DNA of 47,597 nt from Phytophthora sp. 'mugwort' (GCA_033558025.1 JAUCEF010000070.1:1-47597); one strand, 5' to 3'. Positions 20,216 through 29,294 are shown, numbered from the stretch's first letter. The notes: generated from the letters alone by a model not told the origin. Translations and numbers: made by a program.

Positions 20216-20884
20216 TTATTTTATTTTAAAATTATTATTTTTTATTTTTTGATTTTGAATAATAGTTTGAATATAAGAAAGTCTTGAAAATTCTTTTTTT
20301 GATTTTTTAAATATATTTAAATTATTAACTTTAAAATTTAAATATTTTAATTTATAACAATTAATTAAACGTGTTGAATTAATTCTTCTTTTATAGAAAC
20401 CTTTTTTATTATATTTATTAAAATAAAATTTTTTTTTATAATTTAAAGCATTATTTAAATTAATAGGTTTTATAGAAAAAATAAATCCTAAAATTGAAAT
20501 AAAAATTTTTTTATTATTCCAATTTCCACCAAGTAAACGACCTTTTATTGAATTATTTTTTTTTATTAAAATATTTTGAAGCATTATTTTATTAAATTGA
20601 TGTAATATATTATAAGTTAAATCATAATTAAATAATATAATATTTTCATATTTTATAGCAATTGTTGAAATTTTATCTATTTTTATTAAAGTAAAAGGTA
20701 AATAAATGTTTTCATAATTATTAAATTCAATTACATAAGATTCTAAATTTAAATTATTAAATAAAATTGGATTTTCAAATAAAATATTTTTTAATTTAAA
20801 TTTTTTTTTTTTTAAATAATTATTTTTTAAAAATTGTTGATAATTTGATAAATTATTTGTTTTTTGTTTTTTTAATTTTTTCAT
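20216..20884 (-). CDS. Unidentified basic protein orf222 (possible S1-like stretch)
   Basis: This 222-codon ORF lies between trnM and atp8, within the ribosomal protein unit. It is very rich in Lys, Asn and Ile. Residues about 112-138 read IKGRLLGGNWNNKKIFISI then LGFIFSI. This recalls the G-V-G--GGF-V-I-G--gFLP pattern of an S1 domain, so a divergent rps1 is one possibility, but the resemblance is weak. A basic C-terminal part (GFYKRRINSTRLINCYKLKYL) would suit rRNA binding. The identity is open. Confidence 0.7.
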   Translation of the reverse strand: MKKLKKQKTNNLSNYQQFLKNNYLKKKKFKLKNILFENPILFNNLNLESYVIEFNNYENIYLPFTLIKIDKISTIAIKYENIILFNYDLTYNILHQFNKIMLQNILIKKNNSIKGRLLGGNWNNKKIFISILGFIFSIKPINLNNALNYKKKFYFNKYNKKGFYKRRINSTRLINCYKLKYLNFKVNNLNIFKKSKKEFSRLSYIQTIIQNQKIKNNNFKIK

Positions 20885-20905
20885 TTAAAATAAAAATTTT
20901 TTAAT

Positions 20906-20979
20906 TAGGCCTAGTAGGATTTGAACCTACAACTATACCGTTATGAGCGGTATGCTCTAACCAATTAAACTATAAGCCT
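20906..20979 (-). tRNA. trnM: tRNA-Met (CAU), elongator
   Basis: Acceptor AGGCTTA/TAGGCCT, anticodon stem ACCG/CGGT with loop CTCATAA. The D arm TTAATTGGTTAGAGC and the CCGCTCATAACGG arm follow the usual mitochondrial elongator Met pattern. Confidence 0.9.
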
Positions 20980-20981
20980 AA

Positions 20982-21386
20982 TTATTTATAAATAAATTTT
21001 GTTTTAACCGGCAATTTATTAGAACCCGCTTTTAAAACTTTTTTTGCATTTTCTAATGAAATACCGCTAATTTCATATAAAATTTGACCTTTTTTAACTT
21101 TAGCAACCCAAAAAGAAACAGCACCTTTTCCTTTACCCATACGATTTTCTGTAGGTTTTGCTGTTACAGGTGTATCTGGAAAAACACGAATCCAAAGAAA
21201 TCCTAATCGTTTCATTTTTCGAATAATTATTCGACGAGTTGCTTCTATTTGTCTTGATGTTAAACGTGTTTCTTTTAAAACTTTAATAGCATATTTACCA
21301 TAAACAATATTATTACCTTTTGTTGTTTTACCTGTAAGTTTACTTTTAAATTGTTTTTTATATTTAGTTTTTTTTGGAAATAACAT
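20982..21386 (-). CDS. rpl16: Ribosomal protein uL16
   Basis: A 134-residue protein near the peptidyl transferase centre. It has the full-length family form: N-terminus MLFPKKTKYKKQFK, then LTSRQIEATRRII, WIRVFPDTPVTAKPTENRMG and KGKGAVSFWVAKVKKGQILYE (first part KGKGAVSFWVAKV). The ATG lies 23 bases inside the 3' end of rps3, so the two genes overlap. A start further in would cut conserved residues, so the overlap is real. Confidence 0.97.
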   Translation of the reverse strand: MLFPKKTKYKKQFKSKLTGKTTKGNNIVYGKYAIKVLKETRLTSRQIEATRRIIIRKMKRLGFLWIRVFPDTPVTAKPTENRMGKGKGAVSFWVAKVKKGQILYEISGISLENAKKVLKAGSNKLPVKTKFIYK

Positions 21387-22194
21387 AATTAGTATTTTTA
21401 ATTCTTTGTTTTTTTAAAAATTTAGAATTTAATGTAGTTTTTAGTGGTTTAAAAAAAATCCATAATTTAATACTACAAATACCCGATGGTGTTTTAAATT
21501 CATTAAAATGATATTTAATATCATATTCTAAAGTATTTAATGGTATTTTTCCTTTTTGAAAAATTAGTTTTTTTTTACGTTTTGATTTATTTAAACGACC
21601 TTTAAATTGTAAACGATAACCAATAAAATTAGAAAATATTTTAAAAAATTCTTGAAGCATATTATCAATATTATTAATAAATTTTTTATGTGTTTTTTTT
21701 TTTTCTAATGTTTGTTTAATATAAAAAGTTATAATATTTATATTTTTAGTATAAAAAGCATAACTAAAATTATAAATCATTTTTTTAACATTTTTATTAA
21801 TTCGATTATTTTTTCTTATTTTATCAAAAATTCTTTTTAAATTTTTTCGTAATTTAATTAATTCAAAAAATTGGACATTTTTGATAAATAATTTAATATT
21901 ATTATTAATATAATATATATTTAAATATTTAATAATTTGATTATAAGATAATTTATAATATTTTTTTGCATTTTTTTGAATATAAACATATATATTTATA
22001 TTATTTGATGTTTTTACTATATTTATATCTATTAATTTTAAATTTTTATAATTAAAAATATTTTGAAAATATTTTTTAATTTCTAAATCAAAATGCAATA
22101 AATTAGAATACTCATTATTATTAACAATCCATTGGGAATCCCAATTTTTTTTTTTATTTAATCTTAAACTAATTGGTATAATTTTTTGACCCAT
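21364..22194 (-). CDS. rps3: Ribosomal protein uS3
   Basis: A 276-residue small-subunit protein at the mRNA entry site. The N-terminus MGQKIIPISLRLNKKKNWDS matches MGQK-hP-g-RLg-------W-S. The C-terminal block YRLQFKGRLNKSKRKKK followed by IPLNTLEYDIKYHF and GICSIKLWIF matches the uS3 C domain (GRLgGAErA, ipL-tLradidYg). The central region is long and A+T-driven. It is 3 bases after rps19 and overlaps rpl16 by 23 bases. Confidence 0.95.
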   Translation of the reverse strand: MGQKIIPISLRLNKKKNWDSQWIVNNNEYSNLLHFDLEIKKYFQNIFNYKNLKLIDINIVKTSNNINIYVYIQKNAKKYYKLSYNQIIKYLNIYYINNNIKLFIKNVQFFELIKLRKNLKRIFDKIRKNNRINKNVKKMIYNFSYAFYTKNINIITFYIKQTLEKKKTHKKFINNIDNMLQEFFKIFSNFIGYRLQFKGRLNKSKRKKKLIFQKGKIPLNTLEYDIKYHFNEFKTPSGICSIKLWIFFKPLKTTLNSKFLKKQRIKNTNYVISKKN

Positions 22195-22197
22195 AAT

Positions 22198-22434
22198 TTA
22201 TTTTTTTTTTTTATATATATGTTTTTTTCGTGTATTAATAAATTCACCAAATTTAAAACCAATCATTTTATCATTTATTTCCAAATTAATAAATATTTTA
22301 CCATTATAAATACTTACAGAATGATTACTATATTCAGGTAATATTGTTAAATTTTTATTAGTTATTTTTATCCATTGTTTTTTTTTTAATAAATTAACTT
22401 TAAAAAATGGACCTTTATATTTACTTCTAGACAT
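22198..22434 (-). CDS. rps19: Ribosomal protein uS19
   Basis: A 78-residue small-subunit head protein. It starts MSRSKYKGPFFKVNLL (family MpRSl-KGPf), has ILPEYSNHSVSIYNGK (I-P-f-g-t-aVhNGk) and ends KFGEFINTRKKH (k-GEFa-Tr----H). Three bases separate it from both rpl2 and rps3. Confidence 0.97.
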   Translation of the reverse strand: MSRSKYKGPFFKVNLLKKKQWIKITNKNLTILPEYSNHSVSIYNGKIFINLEINDKMIGFKFGEFINTRKKHIYKKKK

Positions 22435-22437
22435 AAT

Positions 22438-23244
22438 TTATTTAATAATTAATTTTTTTTTTGTTTTTTTACGTGTAGGCTTTCCTTTAGTTATTTTACC
22501 TTGTGGTGTTACAGAAGGTCGCCCTCCACTTGTTTTACCCTCACCACCACCATGTGGATGATCGACAGGATTTTTTGCTACACCACGTACAGAAGGTCGT
22601 CTATTTAACCAACGTGAACGCCCAGCTTTACCTAATTTAATTTTTTTATGATTAATATTAGATACAACACCTAATGTTGCATAACAAGTTAATAAAATTA
22701 ATTTTAATTCACCAGAATTTAAACGAATTCGAGCGTATTTATTATCAATTTTTTGAATTAATTGTGCAGATGTTCCAGCACTTCTTATTAATTTTCCTCT
22801 AGATTTTGGATATAAACTAATATTATGAATTAAACTACCAATTGGTATATTTTGTAATGGTAAAGCATTACCTACTTTTAATTCAGCATTAGGTGAACTT
22901 TTTATATATTGATTAATTTTTAAACCTTCCGGTGCTAAAATTAAATAAGATTTAGAATTGTTTTTAATATAAGCGATATTTGCGGAACGATTAGGATCAT
23001 ATAAAATTTTAATAATATAACCTTCAATATTTTTAGATCTATTAAAATCAATTATTCTATATAAACGTTTATGTCCACCACCGCGATGTTTTATAGTTAT
23101 TTTACCTTGATTATTTTTACCATTAGCACGTTGAAAACCTTTTGTTAAAGATTTAATTTTAAAAATTTTAGTTAAATTATCTTTTTTTAATAAAAATGTT
23201 TGACGTTGTGATGGTGTTATAGGTTTTATTTTTTTTTCTATCAT
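22438..23244 (-). CDS. rpl2: Ribosomal protein uL2
   Basis: A 268-residue core large-subunit protein. Family blocks are GRNNQGKITIKHRGGGHKR-like GKNNQGKITIKHRGGGHK, YDPNRSANIAYI, IHNISLYPKSRGKLIRSAG and the C-terminal VRGVAKNPVDHPHGGGEGK containing the catalytic-site His region. It is the first gene of the long minus-strand ribosomal unit; its start is only 28 bases from the divergent rps13. Confidence 0.98.
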   Translation of the reverse strand: MIEKKIKPITPSQRQTFLLKKDNLTKIFKIKSLTKGFQRANGKNNQGKITIKHRGGGHKRLYRIIDFNRSKNIEGYIIKILYDPNRSANIAYIKNNSKSYLILAPEGLKINQYIKSSPNAELKVGNALPLQNIPIGSLIHNISLYPKSRGKLIRSAGTSAQLIQKIDNKYARIRLNSGELKLILLTCYATLGVVSNINHKKIKLGKAGRSRWLNRRPSVRGVAKNPVDHPHGGGEGKTSGGRPSVTPQGKITKGKPTRKKTKKKLIIK

Positions 23245-23272
23245 TTTATATGGTATATAGATAAAATCTATT
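23245..23272. promoter_or_regulatory. 28-bp divergent gap rpl2/rps13 with a TATATGGTATATA motif
   Basis: This short gap must serve two divergently read ribosomal units. At 23247-23259 it holds TATATGGTATATA, which recurs with one change (TATATGCTATATA) at 39573-39585 in the other main divergent gap, nad2/nad7. Promoter function is inferred from position only. Confidence 0.4.
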
Positions 23273-23686
23273 ATGTTATATATTTTTAATAAAACAATTT
23301 CAGATTCAAAAAGTATTTTATATTCATTAACTATATTATATGGTATTAATGAATTTCAATCCAAGAAAATTTGTAAAAATATAGGAATTAATCCTCAAAT
23401 CACCCTTAATAAACTTAAAAACAACCATGTAAACCGACTGGTTAATTATATTAATAAAAATTTAAAAGTTGAACAACTTTTAAAAAAAATTAAAACTGAA
23501 AGATTAAATGAATTAGTAGAAATTAAAAGTAATCGTGGAATTAGACAAAGTCAGGGATTACCTGTTAGAGGACAACGTACTCATACAAATTCAAAAACAT
23601 CTAAAAAATTAAAAAAAATTTTTATTCAAAAACGTATTTCACGTAATAAACGACCATTTAAAAGTCAAAAAAAAAAAAAAAGATAA
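23273..23686 (+). CDS. rps13: Ribosomal protein uS13
   Basis: A 137-residue small-subunit head protein contacting 5S-side bridges and tRNA. The N-terminus carries LTILYGINEFQSKKICKNIGI (a-l-yIyGIG---a--il), with LTILYGINEFQSKK readable, and the C-terminus SNRGIRQSQGLPVRGQRTH then NSKTSKK, matching the RG-RH--GLPVRGQRT-tNart signature. It is the first gene of the plus-strand unit and is followed 12 bases later by rps11. Confidence 0.97.
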   Translation: MLYIFNKTISDSKSILYSLTILYGINEFQSKKICKNIGINPQITLNKLKNNHVNRLVNYINKNLKVEQLLKKIKTERLNELVEIKSNRGIRQSQGLPVRGQRTHTNSKTSKKLKKIFIQKRISRNKRPFKSQKKKKR

Positions 23687-23698
23687 AGTTATTATTCT

Positions 23699-24112
23699 AT
23701 GAATAAAAATAAATATAATTTTAAAAATAAATTTAAAAAAAAAATAAATTTAAAAAAAAAAAATCCTTTAATTTTAACAAATTTACATATTACAGCAAAT
23801 TTAAAAAATACTATTATAAGTTTAACAACTTATAAAGGAAATCTTTTAAAACAATGGTCTACAAAATCATTAAAAAAAACACGTTTTAAAAAAAATACAC
23901 CATATAATGTTCAATTAATTGTATATAAAATTAATAAATATCTTCAATTAAAAAAAATAAAAAAATTAAAAATTTATTTACATGGTACTGGTTTAGGTCG
24001 ATATAATGTTTTAAAAAATATAAAAAATAAAAAAATTAAAATAAAATATATTTTAGATAAAACAACAAAACCTTTTAATGGTTGTAGATTAAAAAAACAA
24101 AAAAGACGTTAA
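23699..24112 (+). CDS. rps11: Ribosomal protein uS11
   Basis: A 137-residue platform protein. It has a Lys/Asn-rich N-terminal extension, then LHITANLKNTIISLTTYKGN (i-at-NNTiVt-TD--Gn), LYLHGTGLGR-like LHGTGLGRYNVLKNI and a C-terminus ILDKTTKPFNGCRLKKQKRR matching D-TP-PhNGCRp-KkRR. The rps13-rps11 pair keeps the bacterial alpha-operon order. Confidence 0.96.
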   Translation: MNKNKYNFKNKFKKKINLKKKNPLILTNLHITANLKNTIISLTTYKGNLLKQWSTKSLKKTRFKKNTPYNVQLIVYKINKYLQLKKIKKLKIYLHGTGLGRYNVLKNIKNKKIKIKYILDKTTKPFNGCRLKKQKRR

Positions 24113-24121
24113 TTTTAATAT

Positions 24122-24206
24122 GGATAGGTGATCGAGTGGTTTAAGGTGTCAGTCTTGAAAACTGAAGTATGTAATAATACCGTGGGTTCAAATCCCACTC
24201 TATCCT
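24122..24206 (+). tRNA. trnS: tRNA-Ser (UGA)
   Basis: Class II tRNA. Acceptor GGATAGG/TCTATCC, anticodon loop CTTGAAA giving TGA, long variable arm, T arm GTGGG/CCCAC. Reads UCN. Confidence 0.93.
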
Positions 24207-24210
24207 TTAA

Positions 24211-24281
24211 AAGCTAGAGACGGATTCGAACCGTCATTAAAGGATTTGCAGTCCTTTACATTACCTTTATGTTATCTAGCC
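24211..24281 (-). tRNA. trnC: tRNA-Cys (GCA)
   Basis: Acceptor GGCTAGA/TCTAGCT, anticodon loop CTGCAAA giving GCA, and the U discriminator typical of tRNA-Cys. It is antisense to the plus-strand unit. Confidence 0.93.
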
Positions 24282-24298
24282 AAAATAAATTATATTAT

Positions 24299-24502
24299 AT
24301 GAATAAAAATAAAAAATTTTTTACCTATAAAAATAAAATTATTTTAACAAATGGATCTTCTTTAAAAATAACATCTATTAAGTATTTAAAAAATTATCAA
24401 TTAAATTTAAGAATTTTTAAAGAAACAGATATTATTACAAATACAAATATCAATTTAAATAAAAGTAAATTAAATTTTATAAAAAAAAATAAATTAAATT
24501 AA
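24299..24502 (+). CDS. rpl31: Probable ribosomal protein bL31
   Basis: A 67-codon ORF. I start it at ATG 24299, because an earlier in-frame ATG at 24269 lies inside trnC on the other strand. The segment KIILTNGSSLKITSIKYLKN resembles the bL31 v-l-DGSt--i-s core (here ILTNGSSLKITS), followed by a D-x-x-TN-type end (ETDIITNTNINL). Zinc cysteines are absent. It shares the last 9 bases with the 3' end of tatC on the opposite strand. The short length makes the family call moderate. Confidence 0.6.
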   Translation: MNKNKKFFTYKNKIILTNGSSLKITSIKYLKNYQLNLRIFKETDIITNTNINLNKSKLNFIKKNKLN

Positions 24503-25237
24503 TTTATATTTATTTAAATATATTGAAATATAAATAAATATTTCAAAAAAAAAAAAAAAGATAAAATAAATTAATATAAAATTAAATATATCTGGTGGTG
24601 TAATTAAAGCACTCAATAATATTATTTTTAAATAAAAGAATTTTCTTAAATTAATAATTATTTTAATTTTTAAAATATTATTTGATATAAAAAAAAATAA
24701 AGAAAAAAAATAAATAAATATTATAAATATATAAATAAAAGAAGAAAAAATAAAATCAAAATAATTATCAATTTTTGGTTCAAAATAAATTGTTAAAAGA
24801 TATAAATTTGAAAAATTTAAATTTAATAAAAAATCCCAAATATGTGGAATAATATTAGTAAAAATAAATTTTATTATAAAAAAATTAAAAATTATAAAAA
24901 AAATATAAAATTTTATAAAAATAAAATTTTCAAATTTATATAAACCTTTTGATAAAAAAAACCAAAATAATAAAAAACTTAATTGAATTGTTATAAAAGT
25001 TGTTATGAAAATTGCTATAAAAATATTAGTAATAAAAATTTCAGTAATATTAGTAAAAATAAAATATTTTAACATATTTTTATTAAGTAAATTATTAACT
25101 AATAAATATATTAATTGATCAGAAAAATAATATGAAATTATAAAAAGATAAAAAAAAGTGATTAAAAGTATAAAAAAATTATATTTTAATTCAAATAAAT
25201 GTAATTGTAAATAAGTTATTATTTTTTTTTTTTTCAT
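24494..25237 (-). CDS. tatC: Sec-independent protein translocase TatC
   Basis: A 247-residue inner-membrane receptor of the Tat pathway, which exports folded proteins; in mitochondria it is linked to Rieske protein insertion in some lineages. The N-terminus ITYLQLHLFELKYNFFILL matches the TatC H--ELR-R---- start. About six hydrophobic helices follow. FTNITEIFITNIFIAIFITTF corresponds to the P-E-f----k-s family region, and ALITPPDIFNFILI to the a-ltPpD--sq--la motif. Convergent with rpl31; divergent from trnL(UAA), 18 bases apart. Confidence 0.93.
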   Translation of the reverse strand: MKKKKIITYLQLHLFELKYNFFILLITFFYLFIISYYFSDQLIYLLVNNLLNKNMLKYFIFTNITEIFITNIFIAIFITTFITIQLSFLLFWFFLSKGLYKFENFIFIKFYIFFIIFNFFIIKFIFTNIIPHIWDFLLNLNFSNLYLLTIYFEPKIDNYFDFIFSSFIYIFIIFIYFFSLFFFISNNILKIKIIINLRKFFYLKIILLSALITPPDIFNFILIYFIFFFFFEIFIYISIYLNKYKLI

Positions 25238-25255
25238 ATATTTAAAAAAATATTA

Positions 25256-25338
25256 GCCTACTTGGTGAAATTGGTAAACACGATAGATTTAAAATCTGTT
25301 CCCTTTTAGGGTTATTGGTTCAAGTCCAATAGTAGGTA
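25256..25338 (+). tRNA. trnL: tRNA-Leu (UAA)
   Basis: Class II tRNA. Acceptor GCCTACT/AGTAGGT, anticodon loop TTTAAAA giving TAA, T arm ATTGG/CCAAT. Reads UUA/UUG, the main leucine codons here. Confidence 0.93.
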
Positions 25339-25346
25339 TTTTTATT

Positions 25347-25429
25347 ATCAAAGTGGTGAAATTGGTAAACACGTTACACTTAGGATGTAAAGCTTAAAAG
25401 CGTTAAGGGTTCAAATCCCTTCTTTGATA
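25347..25429 (+). tRNA. trnL: tRNA-Leu (UAG)
   Basis: Class II tRNA. Acceptor ATCAAAG/CTTTGAT, anticodon loop CTTAGGA giving TAG, T arm AAGGG/CCCTT. Eight bases after trnL(UAA). Confidence 0.92.
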
Positions 25430-25511
25430 TTACTATAATAATATATTTTAAATAAAATATATCTTTTTAGTGAAAATAAATTTATATTTTATTTAATTTT
25501 TTATCATTAAA

Positions 25512-27518
25512 ATGATTAATATATATATTAACAATATCGAATTAAAAGTTAATAAAAATTTAACAGTTTTACAAGCATGTAATAATTTTAAAATTCAAAT
25601 CCCTAAATTCTGTTTTCAAGAGAATTTACAAATTGCCGGTAATTGTCGTATGTGTTTAGTTGAAATCGAAAATTCCCCTAAACCTGTAGCTTCATGTGCA
25701 ATGCCTTTAATACCAAATATGAAAATATTTACTAATACTCCTTTAGTACAAAAAGCACGTGAAAGTGTATTAGAATTTCTTTTAATAAATCATCCATTAG
25801 ATTGTCCTATTTGTGATCAAGCGTCAGAATGTGATTTACAAGATCAAACAATGATTTTTGGATCGGATCGTAGTCGTTTTTTTTTTAAAAAACGTGGCGT
25901 TGAAGATAAATATTGTGGTCCTTTTATTAAAACAATTATGACAAGATGTATTCATTGTACACGTTGTGTACGTTTTGCTAATGAAATTTGTGGAATTGAC
26001 GGTTTAGGTACAACAGGTCGTGGTAATAAAACTGAAATTAATTTTTATTCTTCAAATATTTTTAAATCCGAATTTTCTGGTAATTTAGTAGATTTATGTC
26101 CTGTTGGTGCATTAACTTCTAAACCCTATACTTTTAAAGCACGTTCTTGGGAATTAAAAAAAAAAGAGGGTATTGCTATTTTAGATAGTATTGGTTCAAA
26201 TATTAAAATTGATATTTTTAATAATGAAATTATACGTATTTTACCTAAAACTAATTTTAATATTAATAAAGAATGGATATCAGATAAAACAAGATATTTT
26301 TTTGATAGTTTAAAATATCAACGATTAAAATATCCATTATTAAAAGATAATCAAAACAATTTTCATAGGATTTCTTGGTTAGATGCTCTAAATATTATTA
26401 ATAAAAAATTGATAATTACAGATAGTTTTAATGCTAAAAGTATTATTGGTGATTTAACTGATTTAGAATCTCTTTTTTTATTAAAAAAAAATTTAAATAA
26501 ATTAGGAATTTCAAATGTAAATTATGAACAATTTTTAAAAAATCGACAAATTAAGATAAATTCTGATTTAGCTTCAAATTTTTTATTTAATAATACTTTA
26601 AAATCTATTGAAGAATCTGATGTTTGTTTAATAATTGGTAGTGATATTCGTCAAGAAGGTTCTATTTTAAATATTCATTTAATTAATCGTTTAAAAAAAG
26701 GAAATTTTAAAATAGCATATATCGGTAATAAAATTAATTTTACTTATCCAGTAAAACATTTAGGATTAACTTTTAAAACTTTAATAAATATTATTTTAGG
26801 AAAACATGTATTTTGTAAACAATTAAAAAAAGCAAAAAAACCTTTAATTATTATAGGTAGTAATATTTTAAATCAAAAAAATGGTTTTTTTTTATTATCA
26901 AAATTAAAAAATTTATCATTTATTAACCATAATATTAATTTCTTTAATTTTCAAACTTCTTTAATTAATTTTTTTGAAATTACTTTTCCAAAATCATTAA
27001 ATATGTTAAATAATTCAAAATTATATTATTTATTTAATACAAATTTACAAAATAAATTAAAAATAACTAAAAATAGTTTTGTTATTTATCAAGGACATCA
27101 TTTTACTAAAGATGCTCAAAATTCAAATCTAATTTTACCTGGATTAACTTTTTTAGAAAAAAATGGAATGTATATTAATTTAGAAGGTTTTATTCAAAAA
27201 AATGAACAAATTTTAAATGTAAATATAGAACAACGTAAAGATTCTATAATTTATAGAAATCTTTATAAATTTTTATTAAATAAAAATCAATCTAAATCAG
27301 AAGCTTTTTTAAAAATTAAAGATATTTTACCTTATTTATTAAAAAAAAAAATAAAAATTATTTATAATTTTAGTTTTAATAAAAAATTTTTAAAAATTAA
27401 TATTAATTTTTTAGATTCATTAATTAAAAATAATTATTATACAAATATATTAGAACAATATTCAAAAATATTGATTAATTCTAATAAAATTTTCAAAAAT
27501 CAATCAAAATTATTATGA
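25512..27518 (+). CDS. nad11: NADH dehydrogenase subunit 11 (75-kDa subunit), full length
   Basis: A 668-residue peripheral-arm subunit of complex I that carries iron-sulfur clusters to the electron path. Residues 1-90 are a 2Fe-2S ferredoxin domain ([20 protein letters not shown], with the last Cys in VASCAMP). [19 protein letters not shown] gives the His-Cys3 4Fe-4S site, and [16 protein letters not shown] with [11 protein letters not shown] the next 4Fe-4S site. The rest is a molybdopterin-oxidoreductase-like domain. Its stop overlaps the nad1 start by 4 bases (ATGA). Codons from Cys146 onward are duplicated in the inverted repeat; only this copy has the N-terminus. Confidence 0.97.
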   Translation: MINIYINNIELKVNKNLTVLQACNNFKIQIPKFCFQENLQIAGNCRMCLVEIENSPKPVASCAMPLIPNMKIFTNTPLVQKARESVLEFLLINHPLDCPICDQASECDLQDQTMIFGSDRSRFFFKKRGVEDKYCGPFIKTIMTRCIHCTRCVRFANEICGIDGLGTTGRGNKTEINFYSSNIFKSEFSGNLVDLCPVGALTSKPYTFKARSWELKKKEGIAILDSIGSNIKIDIFNNEIIRILPKTNFNINKEWISDKTRYFFDSLKYQRLKYPLLKDNQNNFHRISWLDALNIINKKLIITDSFNAKSIIGDLTDLESLFLLKKNLNKLGISNVNYEQFLKNRQIKINSDLASNFLFNNTLKSIEESDVCLIIGSDIRQEGSILNIHLINRLKKGNFKIAYIGNKINFTYPVKHLGLTFKTLINIILGKHVFCKQLKKAKKPLIIIGSNILNQKNGFFLLSKLKNLSFINHNINFFNFQTSLINFFEITFPKSLNMLNNSKLYYLFNTNLQNKLKITKNSFVIYQGHHFTKDAQNSNLILPGLTFLEKNGMYINLEGFIQKNEQILNVNIEQRKDSIIYRNLYKFLLNKNQSKSEAFLKIKDILPYLLKKKIKIIYNFSFNKKFLKININFLDSLIKNNYYTNILEQYSKILINSNKIFKNQSKLL

Positions 27519-28495
27519 TATACACAATTTTAAAATTTTTAATTTTCATATTACCTTTATTAATTGCTGTGGCTTATTTTACTTTAGTTGAACGTAAAAT
27601 ATTAGCTTCTATTCAAAGAAGAAGAGGACCTAATGTTGTAGGTACTTTTGGATTATTACAACCATTAGCTGATGGTCTTAAATTATTCGTAAAAGAAACA
27701 ATTTTACCAAGTAATGCTGATGTAATTTTATTTATATTTGCACCTATTTTAGCTTTTTTTTTAAGTCTATTAAGTTGGACAATAATACCTTTAGGTTTTG
27801 GTATGTTTTTTACTGAATTAAATATTGGTATTTTATATTTAATAGCAATTTCATCTTTAGGTGTATACGGTGTTATTATAGGTGGTTGGTCAAGTAATTC
27901 TAAATATTCGTTTTTAGGGGCTTTAAGATCAACAGCACAAATGATTTCATATGAATTAACTATTGGGTTTTCAATTCTTTCAGTAATTGTTTGTGCAAAA
28001 TCTTTAAATTTAATTTCTATTATTTGGGCACAAAAAACGGTATGGTATTGTTTTCCTCTTTTTCCTATTTTTATAATTTTTTTTATATCTTGTTTAGCAG
28101 AAACAAATCGACATCCCTTTGATTTACCTGAAGCTGAAGCTGAATTAGTTTCAGGTTATAATGTAGAATATTCTGCAATGGGTTTTGCATTATTTTTTTT
28201 AGGTGAATATGCTAATATGTTATTAATGAGTAGTTTAACTACGATTTTATTTTTAGGTGGTTGGTTAGCACCTTTCCCTTTTAGTATAAATTGTATTAAT
28301 TTTTTACCCGGATCTTTTTGGTTTAGTATTAAAATTTGTTTTTTTGTTGTTTTATTTGTAGTTGCTCGAGCTATTTTACCTCGATATCGTTATGACCAAT
28401 TAATGCGTTTAGGTTGGAAAGTATTTCTACCTTTTTCATTATCCTGGTTTTTATATACTGCAAGTATTTTAATAAGTTTTAATTGGTTAATTTAA
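27515..28495 (+). CDS. nad1: NADH dehydrogenase subunit 1 (copy in left arm)
   Basis: A 326-residue membrane subunit forming the quinone tunnel at the junction with the peripheral arm. Family stretches [61 protein letters not shown] (readable as [19 protein letters not shown]) and [15 protein letters not shown] are intact. It overlaps nad11 by 4 bases, and nad4L follows 2 bases later. An identical second copy is at 29295-30275. Confidence 0.98.
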   Translation: MIYTILKFLIFILPLLIAVAYFTLVERKILASIQRRRGPNVVGTFGLLQPLADGLKLFVKETILPSNADVILFIFAPILAFFLSLLSWTIIPLGFGMFFTELNIGILYLIAISSLGVYGVIIGGWSSNSKYSFLGALRSTAQMISYELTIGFSILSVIVCAKSLNLISIIWAQKTVWYCFPLFPIFIIFFISCLAETNRHPFDLPEAEAELVSGYNVEYSAMGFALFFLGEYANMLLMSSLTTILFLGGWLAPFPFSINCINFLPGSFWFSIKICFFVVLFVVARAILPRYRYDQLMRLGWKVFLPFSLSWFLYTASILISFNWLI

Positions 28496-28497
28496 TT

Positions 28498-28800
28498 ATG
28501 AATATTTTAAATCATTTTATTTTTACTTTTTTTTTATTCTGTCTTGGATTATTTGGTATAATTTTAAATAGACAGAATATTATTATTATTTTAATGTCTA
28601 TTGAATTATTATTATTATCAATTAATTTAAATTTTATTTATTTTGCAGTTTTAATTGATGATATAATAGGACAAGTTTTTTCTTTATTAATTTTAACAGT
28701 AGCTGCAGCAGAATCAGCTATTGGATTAGCTATTATGATTATTTTCTTTAAATTATATGGAGATATTTCAATTTATAAAATAAATTTATTATCATTATAA
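28498..28800 (+). CDS. nad4L: NADH dehydrogenase subunit 4L (copy in left arm)
   Basis: A 100-residue small membrane subunit of complex I with three helices. The motif LTVAAAESAIGLAI is the nad4L A-EaAIGLAi signature with the conserved Glu. I prefer ATG 28498 (MNILNHF), two bases after the nad1 stop; ATG 28483 would overlap nad1. The last 62 bases of the gene are the first unit of the 67-bp tandem array that follows. Confidence 0.95.
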   Translation: MNILNHFIFTFFLFCLGLFGIILNRQNIIIILMSIELLLLSINLNFIYFAVLIDDIIGQVFSLLILTVAAAESAIGLAIMIIFFKLYGDISIYKINLLSL

Positions 28801-28926
28801 TAAATTTATTTTCTTTAAATTATATGGAGATATTTCAATTTATAAAATAAATTTATTATCATTATAATAAATTTATTTTCTTTAAATTATATGGAGATAT
28901 TTCAATTTATAAAATAAATTTATTAT
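28739..28926 (+). repeat. 67-bp tandem array from the nad4L 3' end (2.8 copies)
   Basis: Units begin at 28739, 28806 and 28873; the first contains the last codons of nad4L and its stop, and the others repeat it outside the gene. The third unit breaks off at the palindrome centre. On the other side the same unit appears in inverted form about 1.8 times (28931 to about 29051). Confidence 0.95.
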
Positions 28927-28989
28927 AATGATAATAAATTTATTTTATAAATTGAAATATCTCCATATAATTTAAAGAAAATAAATTTA

Positions 28990-29292
28990 TTATAATGATA
29001 ATAAATTTATTTTATAAATTGAAATATCTCCATATAATTTAAAGAAAATAATCATAATAGCTAATCCAATAGCTGATTCTGCTGCAGCTACTGTTAAAAT
29101 TAATAAAGAAAAAACTTGTCCTATTATATCATCAATTAAAACTGCAAAATAAATAAAATTTAAATTAATTGATAATAATAATAATTCAATAGACATTAAA
29201 ATAATAATAATATTCTGTCTATTTAAAATTATACCAAATAATCCAAGACAGAATAAAAAAAAAGTAAAAATAAAATGATTTAAAATATTCAT
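28990..29292 (-). CDS. nad4L: NADH dehydrogenase subunit 4L (copy in right arm)
   Basis: Identical in protein to nad4L at 28498-28800, in opposite orientation. Because both arms read toward each other, transcripts of the two copies converge on the palindrome centre. As an intact gene it could be expressed only if a promoter lies upstream of the truncated nad11, for example in read-through from cob. Confidence 0.95.
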   Translation of the reverse strand: MNILNHFIFTFFLFCLGLFGIILNRQNIIIILMSIELLLLSINLNFIYFAVLIDDIIGQVFSLLILTVAAAESAIGLAIMIIFFKLYGDISIYKINLLSL

Positions 29293-29294
29293 AA

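Larger units (their letters stand above)
25947..28928 (+). repeat. Large inverted repeat, left arm
   Basis: This arm matches 28929-31843 in reverse complement and codes for the same nad11 C-part, nad1 and nad4L proteins residue for residue. Positions pair with sum 57790 in the genes and with sum 57857 at the centre. The 67-base shift is one extra tandem unit on this side (2982 against 2915 bases). The outer boundary falls exactly at nad11 codon 146. The spacer is only the 4-nt AATG at 28927-28930. Confidence 0.96.
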
